Shown here in pieces: positions 47,248 to 55,950 of a DNA stretch of 64,000 nt. Positions within the stretch are counted from its first letter, which is position 1. Every line of letters begins with the position of its first letter. The stretch is from positions 372,130 through 436,129 of the forward strand of contig NZ_AQXH01000001.1 of NCBI RefSeq assembly GCF_000375465.1. Reading direction: 5' to 3'. The notes below the pieces were generated by a model. The model did not search any database, was not told where the DNA came from, and was given only the letters and a program-made list of their open reading frames with translations. The DNA is from Balneola vulgaris DSM 17893 (GTDB lineage: Bacteria > Bacteroidota > Rhodothermia > Balneolales > Balneolaceae). Position numbers and translations under genes: made by a program.

Positions 47248-48114
47248 ATGTCAGATAGAATAGAAGTTCAAAAAACTTACAAGACTTATGTTGGAGGAGC
47301 TTTTCCTCGCAGTGAATCTGGTCATTATTACAAAGTATATGACAGTGAAGGTGATTTTTTAGCGAATGCATGCCGTTGTTCTCGTAAGGATGTACGTGAT
47401 GCTGTGAAAATTGCTCGTGGAGCATTTAAAGGCTGGAGCTCTAGAACTGCATACAATCGTGGTCAAATTCTTTATAGAATTGCAGAAATGATGGAAAACC
47501 GGCGTGACCAGTTTGTGAAAGAATTAAGCAGTATTGGCTTTAAAGCTGAAGAAGCACAAGCCGACATCAATGCTTCTATTGATCGGTTGATTTACTACGC
47601 TGGTTGGACCGATAAATACCAACAAGTATTTGGTTCTGTAAACCCTGTAGCAAGCGCACATTTTAACTTCAGTATTTTAGAGCCTACAGGAGTTGTAACT
47701 ATCATTGCTCCTGAAAACAGCCCATTATTAGGTTTAGTTTCTGTAATAGCACCCGTTATTGCTGGAGGGAATACTTGTCTAGTTTTAGCTTCTCAACAAT
47801 ATCCACTTCCTGCTATTAGTTTTGCTGAAGTACTTAACTCTTCGGACGTTCCGGGCGGTGTAATAAACATCATCACAGGACTTCGTGAAGAATTATTGGA
47901 ACATTTTAGCTCTCATATGGATGTAAATGCAGTGTTCGCTACCGATGTTCTTGACGAAGAGTCGAAAAAGCAGATGGATGAACTAGCTTCAAATAACCTG
48001 AAGCGAGTAGTTCGCCATAACATTGAAGATTGGTACGATCACGAAAATGAAAGTCCGTATTTCATAACAGATTTCCAGGAAACTAAAACCACTTGGCATC
48101 CCGTAGGATTCTAA
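47248..48114 (+). CDS. ALDH-like protein lacking the catalytic domain (ALDH16-type second half)
   Basis: 288 residues homologous to the N-terminal cofactor half of ALDHs (GGAFPRSESGHYYKVYDSEG, NRGQILYRIAEMMENRRDQF, EPTGVVTIIAPENSPLLGLV). The conserved PWNFP reads PENSP. It ends before the segment that would carry the catalytic Cys. The frame is clean and the stop overlaps the next ATG, so it is not an evident pseudogene. In ALDH16 enzymes a full ALDH domain is followed by a truncated, Cys-less ALDH domain; here the two are separate genes. Likely a partner or structural subunit of the upstream ALDH. Confidence 0.85.
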   Translation: MSDRIEVQKTYKTYVGGAFPRSESGHYYKVYDSEGDFLANACRCSRKDVRDAVKIARGAFKGWSSRTAYNRGQILYRIAEMMENRRDQFVKELSSIGFKAEEAQADINASIDRLIYYAGWTDKYQQVFGSVNPVASAHFNFSILEPTGVVTIIAPENSPLLGLVSVIAPVIAGGNTCLVLASQQYPLPAISFAEVLNSSDVPGGVINIITGLREELLEHFSSHMDVNAVFATDVLDEESKKQMDELASNNLKRVVRHNIEDWYDHENESPYFITDFQETKTTWHPVGF

Positions 48115-48671
48115 TGAAGCAAAAAACTTCTTCCTTATTACTTATTCTATCAGTATTGGTATTGGCGTGTTCTTCAAGTAGCCAAACTATTGACACTCCA
48201 TCAGACTCTCCTTCCGCAAATGAAGGAAACACCACTGAAACTACTGAAGGTAATAACGATACTGCAGCCCCTTTAATAAGCAGTTTAAGTGATTCTTACG
48301 CTGCTTATTCAAATGACATTCCAGCTGAATACAAGGAAATCAAAAAAGTAGTTGAGGAAGAAGTTGATTTAACTCGTGGTTTCAGAGTTCAAATTTACTC
48401 TGGTGAAAGTGTAACTCGTGCCGATACGATCGCCTCTCAGTTCAGAGCATGGGCCGATACATCCATAACTGGCTACCAAGCCGAAACCTATACCTTTTTC
48501 AAAACACCCTACTATCGCGTTCATGTTGGTGATTTTCATGATCGTGACTTCGCCCTTGAATATTCCAAACTCGTAAAACGAGTATTCAAAGATGCTTGGG
48601 TTGTGTATGATAAAGTGAATCCTTGGAGTGTAGCTTCAGATACCCTTACCATTACGCTGATTGAGCAGTAA
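48114..48671 (+). CDS. SPOR-domain lipoprotein
   Basis: The ATG at 48114 overlaps the previous stop (TAATG) and gives a lipoprotein signal peptide with LVLAC (Cys20). After a Ser/Thr/Asn/Glu-rich linker (~25-60) the C-terminal SPOR domain is clear: RGFRVQIYSGESVTRADTIA, YYRVHVGDFHDRDFALEY and KDAWVVYDKV. SPOR domains bind denuded septal glycan. The final ~10 residues extend past the domain. Coupling to the ALDH-like gene has no evident biochemical logic. Confidence 0.87.
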   Translation: MKQKTSSLLLILSVLVLACSSSSQTIDTPSDSPSANEGNTTETTEGNNDTAAPLISSLSDSYAAYSNDIPAEYKEIKKVVEEEVDLTRGFRVQIYSGESVTRADTIASQFRAWADTSITGYQAETYTFFKTPYYRVHVGDFHDRDFALEYSKLVKRVFKDAWVVYDKVNPWSVASDTLTITLIEQ

Positions 48672-48772
48672 ACGGTTTAACTTTAGCACTTCTTAGATTT
48701 TTTCGATAATTAAACTAGATTGTATTCAATCCAAGGTACAATAGAAGTCGTAGTTATAGAAAAAATTCTCAT

Positions 48773-49525
48773 ATGCTTAAGTATATATCTTTTCAAGGGG
48801 TGCTCTTACTAATTGCTGGATTCTTAGCCTCCTATACATCCAATGACGCCCCACAAGCTTCCGCTCAAATTATCCATATATCCGCTTCGGGTGATTTAAG
48901 TGGTAGAGTAATTATCCCTATTAATAACACTAATACTCGACGCTTTCGAGGTTCAGGTTATAGAAATCGAGGTGGCAGCTCAAACTCTACTAATAGTAGT
49001 GATGAAAACACAAGCCCCTATGTAAATACCATAGTTAGTGCGCATCCAGTATCTTATGAACTACCTGATGACATCAGTGGTAAAGAAACACCGATTCGGC
49101 AAAAAAATGCGGAGTTCACGCCAAATGTAACTCCCGTTACTGTTGGCACGATCGTACAGTTTGTAAATGATGATCCCTTCTTCCACAATGTGTTTAGTTT
49201 AACTCCTGGTTCAAGATTTAATATTGGAAGGCGACCAACTGGTGATGTCTATAGTCGCCAAATAGATCCTCCAAAATGGAAAGTTACTGGAGTAGGACCT
49301 ATAAGTTTATTCTGCGACATCCATTCTCAAATGAATGCAACTATCTTAAGTTTAGATACCCCCTATTTTACCAGAGTAAATGAGGACGGAACATTTACGT
49401 TGCCAAACCTACCTGATGGCGAATACGAAATCAGAGTGTTTAGCCCAGGTTTAGAAATTATCTCTCAGAATGTAACCATACAGTCGAATCAAGAAACTTC
49501 GGTTACGCTAAACGTGGTTGGGTAA
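48773..49525 (+). CDS. Periplasmic cupredoxin-domain protein
   Basis: 250 residues: signal peptide ending near QASAQ, a Ser/Asn/Arg/Gly-rich stretch at ~52-80, a cupredoxin domain and a C-terminal beta-sandwich (~195-250, carboxypeptidase regulatory-like: FTRVNEDGTFTLPNLPDGEY). Type 1 copper ligands are visible: His138 in DPFFHNVFSL and Cys181, His184, Met187 in LFCDIHSQM, the C-x2-H-x2-M loop of amicyanin and pseudoazurin. It is followed 2 bases later by an adenylate cyclase with an extracytoplasmic sensor, then by a barrel protein, so it may feed copper or redox state to the cyclase. That link is inference. Confidence 0.83.
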   Translation: MLKYISFQGVLLLIAGFLASYTSNDAPQASAQIIHISASGDLSGRVIIPINNTNTRRFRGSGYRNRGGSSNSTNSSDENTSPYVNTIVSAHPVSYELPDDISGKETPIRQKNAEFTPNVTPVTVGTIVQFVNDDPFFHNVFSLTPGSRFNIGRRPTGDVYSRQIDPPKWKVTGVGPISLFCDIHSQMNATILSLDTPYFTRVNEDGTFTLPNLPDGEYEIRVFSPGLEIISQNVTIQSNQETSVTLNVVG

Positions 49526-49527
49526 GC

Positions 49528-51216
49528 ATGAAACTTAGAATACGAACCAAATTAATCATACTCCTAGTTGGGCTAACGGGAGTGGTTCTCACTGCCGTTC
49601 TTTCAGCAGTGAACAATACGTTTTCCAGTACTATTAACGAAGATATCGTTCTGGATTTCAGCCAACTTCAAGGGTTTTTCAGGAAACAACAGAGTTTACA
49701 GTATGATCGATTGGTTGAATCGGCCTATTTAATTAGCGAAAACTCAACCTTTAAAGCGAATGTTGAGCTCGGTGATGCCCCTACTATGCAGCAAAGTATT
49801 CAAGAGTTCGCCTACTTCATTAAAGCAGATTTATTCGTGGTCACCGACCCAAATGGAACGGTTCTAGCTTGGTTAAATAATCCAGGTAAAAGTGGTGCTT
49901 CATTAGTTCACCGCCCTAGTATAAGTCAAGCTCTTCAAGGTATAGAACCAAGTATAGAAGTCATTTGGCCAGAATTATGGGCTATTGATGGTGAACTATA
50001 CCAAGTGGTATCCATCCCTGTTTACCTAGGCGATATTATTATCGGTACCACTACATTGGGTTCAAAATTTCAAGACACCGAAGCGAGTGCTTTAAAGCAA
50101 AACACCCCGTTAGAAGTGGTAATGTACTTAGACGATCAACCTATTGCCTACTCCACAACCTCTCGTGAAGTTGAAAGTTTACGTGCTTTTGCCCAAACCC
50201 TTACCCCAACTATCGACACCTTAGTTTCATCACTTGAAATTACACCACCTTTTAGAAGTAATTTATATGGAGAAGAGATTCTAGCTTTTATGAGTCCATT
50301 AGGTGAAAGTGAACGAGCGTTTTATCTCGCCTATGTACCTGTAAAAGAGCAGTTTCAAATACTTGACGTTCTAAAGAAGAACATCATCATTATTGCGTTA
50401 ATCTGTATTGCCATCGTAATCCCTTTAGCATACTTCATCGCTAGGGCATTTTCTCAACCGATACAATCACTTACAAAAGCTATGCTCGAGGTTCGTCAAG
50501 GTAAACTAGACATCGAAGTACAGCCTAGAACAGATGATGAAGTAGGTATACTCACAAGAACTTTTAATGAGATGATTGTGGGTTTACGTGAACGATTTGC
50601 TCTTTCTAAATATGTAGGCGATCACACCTTAGAAATGATTAAAAGCACGAGTGATTCTGAAGTGAAATTAGGAGGCTCTCGAAAGAAGCTCGCTATACTA
50701 TTCACCGACATCCGAGGTTCTACAGCAACACTTGAGAAAACGGATCCTACAGAATTCATACGTCACCTAAATAAAACACTTAGTCATCAAGCTGATTGTG
50801 CACGAAAGTTTAATGGTTCTATAGATAAGTTCGTTGGTGATTCGATGATTGCCCTTTTCTCAGGACCAGATTGTATTGACCGTGCATTGAAATGCTCTAT
50901 TGCTATACAGCGACAGTTTCAAAAAGATCGTCAAAATGATGGGATATTTAGAGGCTTAGGCATTGGAGTGAACTATGGAGAAATGGTTTTAGGAAATATG
51001 GGTGCTAAAGAACGAATGGACTACACGGTTATAGGCCCGGAAGTAAATCTTTGTGCTCGACTGTGTTCGGAAGCCGATGATAATCAGATTCTGATATCTG
51101 AGGAACTAGTTCAGAAATTTCATCTAGATACTAAATTCAAGTTCGGTTCTAAATTATCTAAGTCTATGAAGGGCTTTTCACAAAACTTCGATGTTGTTGA
51201 GGTACATTATGATTAA
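49528..51216 (+). CDS. Membrane adenylate cyclase with extracytoplasmic sensor and HAMP domain
   Basis: 562 residues. Transmembrane helix 1 at ~8-30, a ~250-residue periplasmic region of the Cache-like kind (DLFVVTDPNGTVLAWL, GDIIIGTTTLGSKF), helix 2 at ~285-308, HAMP (~305-360), then a class III cyclase domain. The metal Asp residues are Asp394 (LFTDIRGST) and Asp438 (KFVGDSMIALFSG); Lys434 and the Asp in ERMDYTVIG favour adenine; VNLCARL supplies the Asn and Arg. It should make cAMP on a periplasmic signal. It overlaps the next gene by 8 bases and follows the cupredoxin gene by 2. Confidence 0.9.
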   Translation: MKLRIRTKLIILLVGLTGVVLTAVLSAVNNTFSSTINEDIVLDFSQLQGFFRKQQSLQYDRLVESAYLISENSTFKANVELGDAPTMQQSIQEFAYFIKADLFVVTDPNGTVLAWLNNPGKSGASLVHRPSISQALQGIEPSIEVIWPELWAIDGELYQVVSIPVYLGDIIIGTTTLGSKFQDTEASALKQNTPLEVVMYLDDQPIAYSTTSREVESLRAFAQTLTPTIDTLVSSLEITPPFRSNLYGEEILAFMSPLGESERAFYLAYVPVKEQFQILDVLKKNIIIIALICIAIVIPLAYFIARAFSQPIQSLTKAMLEVRQGKLDIEVQPRTDDEVGILTRTFNEMIVGLRERFALSKYVGDHTLEMIKSTSDSEVKLGGSRKKLAILFTDIRGSTATLEKTDPTEFIRHLNKTLSHQADCARKFNGSIDKFVGDSMIALFSGPDCIDRALKCSIAIQRQFQKDRQNDGIFRGLGIGVNYGEMVLGNMGAKERMDYTVIGPEVNLCARLCSEADDNQILISEELVQKFHLDTKFKFGSKLSKSMKGFSQNFDVVEVHYD

Positions 51217-52432
51217 ATCTTATTTCAACACTACCACCCTGCTATGCACTCTTCTATTTTTGGGAGTAACTGCAGCACCTAGTTTTGCACAGATTCAATG
51301 GAATGGTTCCATCGATTTTGAATTGAATCAAGGGGGCGAGGATTCGCGATTCATAACCAATGGAGTACCCTCAAAATATAAAGAAGCTCAATTGGCCATC
51401 ACCCAATTCAATGCTTTCATGATTGCTCCTATTAGCCAGAACTTCTTTTTTGAAAGTAGGCTACAACTTGATACTTGGGGAAATGGTTCTTTAAACGACC
51501 CAAGAATTGCCCTAGCTTCAATTACATGGGATGATCCCAATCGATCTTTGATATTAAAAGCTGGCCGATTTGTCTCTCCATTTGGGCTTTATTCTAAACG
51601 CCCATTAAGCGTAGATCGAGTGTTCACCCGTCTCCCATTAGCCTATACCTATTTCACCAATATTTCTGACATACGAGGCTATTGGCCACAAGCTGGAAAC
51701 AATACGAATGTGGAATACGATGAAGGCGATGTTGGGCTCACCACTTTATATTTTGGTGGGTATACTACCGGTCTTGGAGGATTATGGGAAATACAGCAAG
51801 ACCGTTGGTTTCTAGATTTTGCCCTTACTAACAACACCCCCATAAGTAAAGCAGAGCGATCTTCATTGGGGAATATTGCAGCCACGGCTCGACTTCAATT
51901 CAACCCCAATATCTATTGGAACCAAGGTTTATCATTGTCATATGGTAATTTTTTGCAAGACGATCCAATCAACGAATCGGGACAAGAGCAAACTGATTTT
52001 TCTTCCTTTACACAATTCTTAGTTGGAACCGACTACCTCCTCTCATTCACCTATTTCGAGATTGTTGGAGAAGTAGTTTATTCGAACTGGCAAGTTCCAC
52101 GATTCAATGGAGTAGCTTTTTCAGAAACTACGAATGGTGAACTAGAGACTTATTCACTCAGCAATATATCCACCAACATTGATATCAAATATGAGCCTCC
52201 AAGGTACTCAGGAGCTTATCTTGCTATTCGAGCTGAACTTCTTCATTTCATAGAAGCCGATGATCCACAATCGAATCAGAAAATTCAATGGGATGATAAC
52301 GTAGAGCGTATTACCGCAGTGATTGGCTACAAACTCACTCGAAATTTAATCACGAAGCTTTCATTTTCTGAACAAACCCCATTTGATGCTTCAGCTTACA
52401 GCTTTAGGATTAGCTTGAACGCATTTTTTTAA
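51209..52432 (+). CDS. Outer-membrane beta-barrel protein, porin-like
   Basis: The ATG at 51209 gives a signal peptide ending APSFAQ; the longer frame is not needed. The 407-residue protein alternates along its length (FFFESRLQLDTWGNG, LILKAGRFVSPFGLYSKR, LLSFTYFEIVGEVVYSN) and ends with Phe (RISLNAFF), typical of a barrel recognised by BAM. GRFVSPFG and the overall plan resemble OprO/OprP-like or DcaP-like porins. It is the third gene of the cupredoxin-cyclase set, overlapping the cyclase by 8 bases. The substrate is unknown. Confidence 0.8.
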   Translation: MIKSYFNTTTLLCTLLFLGVTAAPSFAQIQWNGSIDFELNQGGEDSRFITNGVPSKYKEAQLAITQFNAFMIAPISQNFFFESRLQLDTWGNGSLNDPRIALASITWDDPNRSLILKAGRFVSPFGLYSKRPLSVDRVFTRLPLAYTYFTNISDIRGYWPQAGNNTNVEYDEGDVGLTTLYFGGYTTGLGGLWEIQQDRWFLDFALTNNTPISKAERSSLGNIAATARLQFNPNIYWNQGLSLSYGNFLQDDPINESGQEQTDFSSFTQFLVGTDYLLSFTYFEIVGEVVYSNWQVPRFNGVAFSETTNGELETYSLSNISTNIDIKYEPPRYSGAYLAIRAELLHFIEADDPQSNQKIQWDDNVERITAVIGYKLTRNLITKLSFSEQTPFDASAYSFRISLNAFF

Positions 52433-52544
52433 TTGAAATGCCTATTAAGATTATTTGTTCGAATCATTTGGAACTACCCTCCGATTGAAATAGTATAGGT
52501 ATTGAGTTAAACGTTTTAATTCTAAACTTTATCAATTTATATCT

Positions 52545-52709
52545 ATGAGTATTCTAAGAATCATTCTCGCTGTAATCCTACCTCCAGTGGGCGTATTTAT
52601 GACCGTAGGAATCGGTGGTGCATTTTGGTTAAACATCATTCTTACCATTTTGGGTTACATCCCTGGGATTATCCACGCTATTTGGGTTATTGCTAAAGCT
52701 GATAAATAA
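52545..52709 (+). CDS. YqaE/Pmp3-family small membrane protein
   Basis: A 54-residue frame with ATG at 52545 and TAA at 52707-52709. The sequence begins MSILRIILAVILPPVGVFMT and has a second helix NIILTILGYIPGIIHAIWV, which is the YqaE/Pmp3 pattern (PPVGVF... LTLLGYIPGIIHA). These proteolipids are linked to salt or stress tolerance of membranes. It stands between the porin-like and aldo/keto reductase genes, 21 bases ahead of the latter. Confidence 0.88.
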   Translation: MSILRIILAVILPPVGVFMTVGIGGAFWLNIILTILGYIPGIIHAIWVIAKADK

Positions 52710-52730
52710 GATTCGAGCAAAAGATAAGCT

Positions 52731-53612
52731 ATGAAGTATCATTCACTCGGAAAATCTGATTTATTGGTGAGTGAAGTTGGTTTCGGGGCAATGTCGCTTG
52801 AATTAGACTCTTCTGAAAACCATAAGCTAATCCATGAAGCCGTCGAATTTGGTATCAATTTTTTTGATACGGCAGACCTCTACGATAATGGAGATAATGA
52901 GTCTTTATTGGGGGAAATACTAAAACCCATTCGGCAAGATATCTACATTGCTACAAAAGTTGGTAATCAATGGAAAGCAGATGGATCTGGATGGGAATGG
53001 AAACCTAGCAAGGAGTATATTTTAAGCGCCATCGATAAAAGCTTAAAGCGACTTAACACCGACTATATAGACCTCTATCAACTTCATGGAGGCACTCTAG
53101 ACGATCCATTTGATGAGATAGTAGAAGCATTTGAAAGGCTAAAAGAACAAGGCAAGATTAGAGCTTATGGTATCTCTAGCATTCGGCCTAATGTTATCAA
53201 CAAATGGATTGATCATTCCAATATGGATAGCGTAATGGTTCAGTATAGTTTATTAGATCGCCGGCCTGAGGAATGGGTATTGAATGCTCTGAGGAAAGCA
53301 GGTATATCAGCCATAACAAGGGGCACACTGGCCAAAGGCCTCCTGATTGATAAAGAACCCAAAGAGTATTTAGAGCATACTAAAGATGATGTAAGGCGTG
53401 TTCAGAAGGAACTAAATAGCAGCCACAACCCCATTCAACAGAGTATACATTTTGCATTGGATGCTGATGCTGTTTCTTCAGCAATAATGGGACTTCGAAC
53501 CCGGCAACAATTGCAGGCCATTAAACAAGCCTATAGTTCTACCCATCAAACAGACATTGAAGGAATGAAACAGCTCACAAAAGCATATACCTATAGAAAG
53601 CATCGTATTTAG
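52731..53612 (+). CDS. Aldo/keto reductase
   Basis: 293 residues, AKR barrel. The catalytic tetrad is visible: Asp and Tyr in NFFDTADLYDNGDNE, Lys in YIATKVGN, His in YQLHGG. The NADPH-site segment SAIMGLRTRQQL is C-terminal. Family members reduce aldehydes and ketones and the substrate is open. It follows the Pmp3-like gene by 21 bases. A 14-base palindrome lies just after the stop. Confidence 0.9.
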   Translation: MKYHSLGKSDLLVSEVGFGAMSLELDSSENHKLIHEAVEFGINFFDTADLYDNGDNESLLGEILKPIRQDIYIATKVGNQWKADGSGWEWKPSKEYILSAIDKSLKRLNTDYIDLYQLHGGTLDDPFDEIVEAFERLKEQGKIRAYGISSIRPNVINKWIDHSNMDSVMVQYSLLDRRPEEWVLNALRKAGISAITRGTLAKGLLIDKEPKEYLEHTKDDVRRVQKELNSSHNPIQQSIHFALDADAVSSAIMGLRTRQQLQAIKQAYSSTHQTDIEGMKQLTKAYTYRKHRI

Positions 53613-53617
53613 ATTAA

Positions 53618-53631
53618 TAGGATTAATCCTA
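53618..53631. repeat. 14-base perfect palindrome after the aldo/keto reductase gene
   Basis: TAGGATTAATCCTA is self-complementary throughout, with no loop. It begins 6 bases past the aldo/keto reductase stop and lies ~60 bases before the small gene at 53693. Possible operator for that gene; function unknown. Confidence 0.35.
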
Positions 53632-53692
53632 GAAACAAATTGATGTAATGATGCTTTAAAGAAGTAAACCAAAACAACAAAAACGGCTATTC

Positions 53693-53896
53693 ATGAATTT
53701 GAAAGAAAGAACACGTAAGGAACTAGAAGAGAAAATTGAAAATCTAGAGAATATCATTGCAAAGCGCGGATTAGGCTCTGATTATTTAGCTAAAGCCGAG
53801 AAGATTCAGCGTGATGCCAACCTCGCTATTATTCTAGGTAGTGTAACGGCTGTATTAGGAATCGCAGCTTGGTCGGTATTCCGCTCCAACGATTGA
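53693..53896 (+). CDS. Small coiled-coil membrane protein of unknown function
   Basis: 67 residues: an N-terminal amphipathic helix (KERTRKELEEKIENLENIIA) likely to form a coiled coil, then a single hydrophobic segment at ~44-62 (LAIILGSVTAVLGIAAWSVF). The topology suggests a small stress-type or YtxH-like membrane protein, but I do not recognise the family. It has its own terminator 22 bases after the stop. Confidence 0.6.
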   Translation: MNLKERTRKELEEKIENLENIIAKRGLGSDYLAKAEKIQRDANLAIILGSVTAVLGIAAWSVFRSND

Positions 53897-53917
53897 TATT
53901 CCACCCTCCCATTTTCT

Positions 53918-53951
53918 AAAGCCTCATAACGCTTGTTGTGAGGCTTTTTTT
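53918..53951 (+). terminator. Intrinsic terminator
   Basis: AAAGCCTCATAAC / GTTGTGAGGCTTT with loop GCTT: thirteen pairs with a single T-G wobble, followed by a T run. It follows the small membrane-protein gene and faces the convergent bio operon. Confidence 0.88.
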
Positions 53952-54033
53952 ATGCCTATGATTCTTAGTATGTCTTTGAAATAGTTATGAGAAGGGAATA
54001 CTTAAACTATTTAAGAAAATTATCAGAACCCAA

Positions 54034-55302
54034 TCACACCAACTCAAGGATTGTGCTATACACCCTATCTAATTCCTCTTCAGTTACACAATAAGGGGGC
54101 ATCAGATATAGCACATTCCCAAGCGGTCGCAACAATAATCCATGATTCACACATTCTTCTTTGATGCGCTTAGCAACTGGATTTAAGTATCCTGTCTCCT
54201 CTTCCGTAACAATATCCATAGCTGCAATGGTGCCTTTCACTCTAAGTTTTTCAAAACTTGGATGATCTTTAAACCGCTCGAAGTTTTTCAAATGAATGGT
54301 TTCCATTCCTTTGAAGATGCATTCGTTTTCTTTTAGCAGTTTCCAGGAAGCGATACCAGCCGCACATCCCAAAGGATTCCCCGTGTAGCTATGTCCATGC
54401 CAGAATGTTTTAATAGGATCGGTTGAGTTAAAGCTCTCATAGATCTCATCACTGCTTACGGTTATTGATAATGGCATGAAACCGCCCGTAATCCCCTTAC
54501 TAAGGCAAATGATATCTGGTTCAACTTGAGCGCGTTTACAGGCAAAATAGTCGCCCGTACGCCCAAAGCCCGTCATTACTTCATCAAAGATGAGTAACGT
54601 ATCGAATTGACGATTAGACCAATGCACTTTTTGTAAGAATTCCTCTGAACACATTCGCATTCCACCAGCACCTTGAACCAAAGGTTCCATCAGTATTCCG
54701 GCATATTTATTAGGATGATCGGTTAATAAGCCTTCTAAGGTCTCAATGATATCATCTTCTTTGTTAGCTCTTTCAGGGTCTCCAATCCATGTTTCTGGAT
54801 ATGGAATCACTTCCACTTCAAACATCCAGTCTTTGAATACTTCCGTAAAAATTGAACGCTCACCGGCCGACATTGCCCCTAAAGTATCCCCATGATATGC
54901 GCCTTCGAAACAGATAAAGGTTTTGCGTTCCTGCCCCTTATTTGCCCAATACTGATATGCCGTTTTCATAGCCACTTCAACCGCTGTAGAACCGTTATCA
55001 GAGAAAAACACCCGATTGAGGTTTTTAGGAAGTTCCGCAGTGATAAGCTCGGCCAGTTGCTCAGCTGGATCATGGGTGAAACCCGCGAAAATCACATGCT
55101 CAAGTGTAGAAGCTTGCTCATAAATGGCTTTTGCTATATCGGGATGGCTATGTCCATGCATATTAACCCACCAACTCGACACACAGTCTAAAATCTCTCT
55201 ACCATCTTCTAAGGTTAAATACGCTCCCTTGCCACTTTTAACCTTTAATGGTTCCGGAGCATCTTTGATGATAGTGAATGGATGCCAAATGTTTTTATGC
55301 AT
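54034..55302 (-). CDS. bioA: Adenosylmethionine-8-amino-7-oxononanoate aminotransferase
   Basis: Makes 7,8-diaminopelargonate from KAPA with SAM as amino donor. The 422-residue class III aminotransferase has IWHPFT at the start (BioA hallmark), VSSWWVNMHGHSHP, the PLP aspartate segment LIFDEVMTGFGRTG and the PLP-Lys in LSKGITGGFMP. It is the last gene of the biotin run, 35 bases after bioD, and close to the bidirectional terminator region. Confidence 0.95.
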   Translation of the reverse strand: MHKNIWHPFTIIKDAPEPLKVKSGKGAYLTLEDGREILDCVSSWWVNMHGHSHPDIAKAIYEQASTLEHVIFAGFTHDPAEQLAELITAELPKNLNRVFFSDNGSTAVEVAMKTAYQYWANKGQERKTFICFEGAYHGDTLGAMSAGERSIFTEVFKDWMFEVEVIPYPETWIGDPERANKEDDIIETLEGLLTDHPNKYAGILMEPLVQGAGGMRMCSEEFLQKVHWSNRQFDTLLIFDEVMTGFGRTGDYFACKRAQVEPDIICLSKGITGGFMPLSITVSSDEIYESFNSTDPIKTFWHGHSYTGNPLGCAAGIASWKLLKENECIFKGMETIHLKNFERFKDHPSFEKLRVKGTIAAMDIVTEEETGYLNPVAKRIKEECVNHGLLLRPLGNVLYLMPPYCVTEEELDRVYSTILELV

Positions 55303-55337
55303 AGCTAATAGGACTTACTTTAAAGTCGGTCAGTGAT

Positions 55338-55949
55338 TTATAGATTCTGAAAGGCTTCTACTAAGGATTCCTTATTGATTGTTGAAAGCATGGGAAGATG
55401 ATAAACAGGTACTTTCCCAAAGTGCTCAATAGTTTCTTTATTGCTTTGGTGTTCATCACCGCTTAAGATGACAGCACATACCTCAATACCTCGATTATTC
55501 AAAGCTTCTATGCTTAACAAAGTGTGGTTAAGTGTGCCTAATGAAGTTCTTGCCACCAACACTACGGGTAAATCAAGTTGCTTGATGAGATCAATCACTG
55601 TGAATTGCCAGTTTATGGGTACTATTAAGCCACCAGCTCCCTCTACAATCAAGTGTTCAGTTTCAAAATTGGGCAGTTCGAAATCACTTGGTTTAATTTG
55701 AACCTGATCAATATCTGCCGCGGCGTGTGGACTCATAGGAGTTTCGAGTCGATATCGTTCAGGAATAATACGACTCTCATCTAATTCAGCAACACGAGTT
55801 ACGAATTCAGTATCGGTTTCTTCATCCAAACCCGCTTGTACAGGTTTCCAATAGGTGGCATTTAAAGCCGACATAAACATGGCCGAAACCATAGTTTTAC
55901 CAATTCCCGTGTCGGTTCCTGTTACAAAAAATTGCTTAGGTAATTTCAT
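55338..55949 (-). CDS. bioD: Dethiobiotin synthetase
   Basis: ATP-dependent closure of the ureido ring. 203 residues with the P-loop VTGTDTGIGKTMVSA, the KPVQAG segment, the HLIVEGAGGLIVPIN motif and a C-terminal helix. Slightly short but complete. One base separates it from bioC upstream. Confidence 0.94.
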   Translation of the reverse strand: MKLPKQFFVTGTDTGIGKTMVSAMFMSALNATYWKPVQAGLDEETDTEFVTRVAELDESRIIPERYRLETPMSPHAAADIDQVQIKPSDFELPNFETEHLIVEGAGGLIVPINWQFTVIDLIKQLDLPVVLVARTSLGTLNHTLLSIEALNNRGIEVCAVILSGDEHQSNKETIEHFGKVPVYHLPMLSTINKESLVEAFQNL

Positions 55950-55950
55950 T

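Noticed and set aside
47248-48114. Second ALDH gene as a frameshifted or truncated pseudogene
   Set aside because: The frame is clean, tightly spaced, and its stop overlaps the next start. No catalytic-domain remnant follows in any frame; the next sequence is the SPOR lipoprotein. The ALDH16 parallel explains the length.
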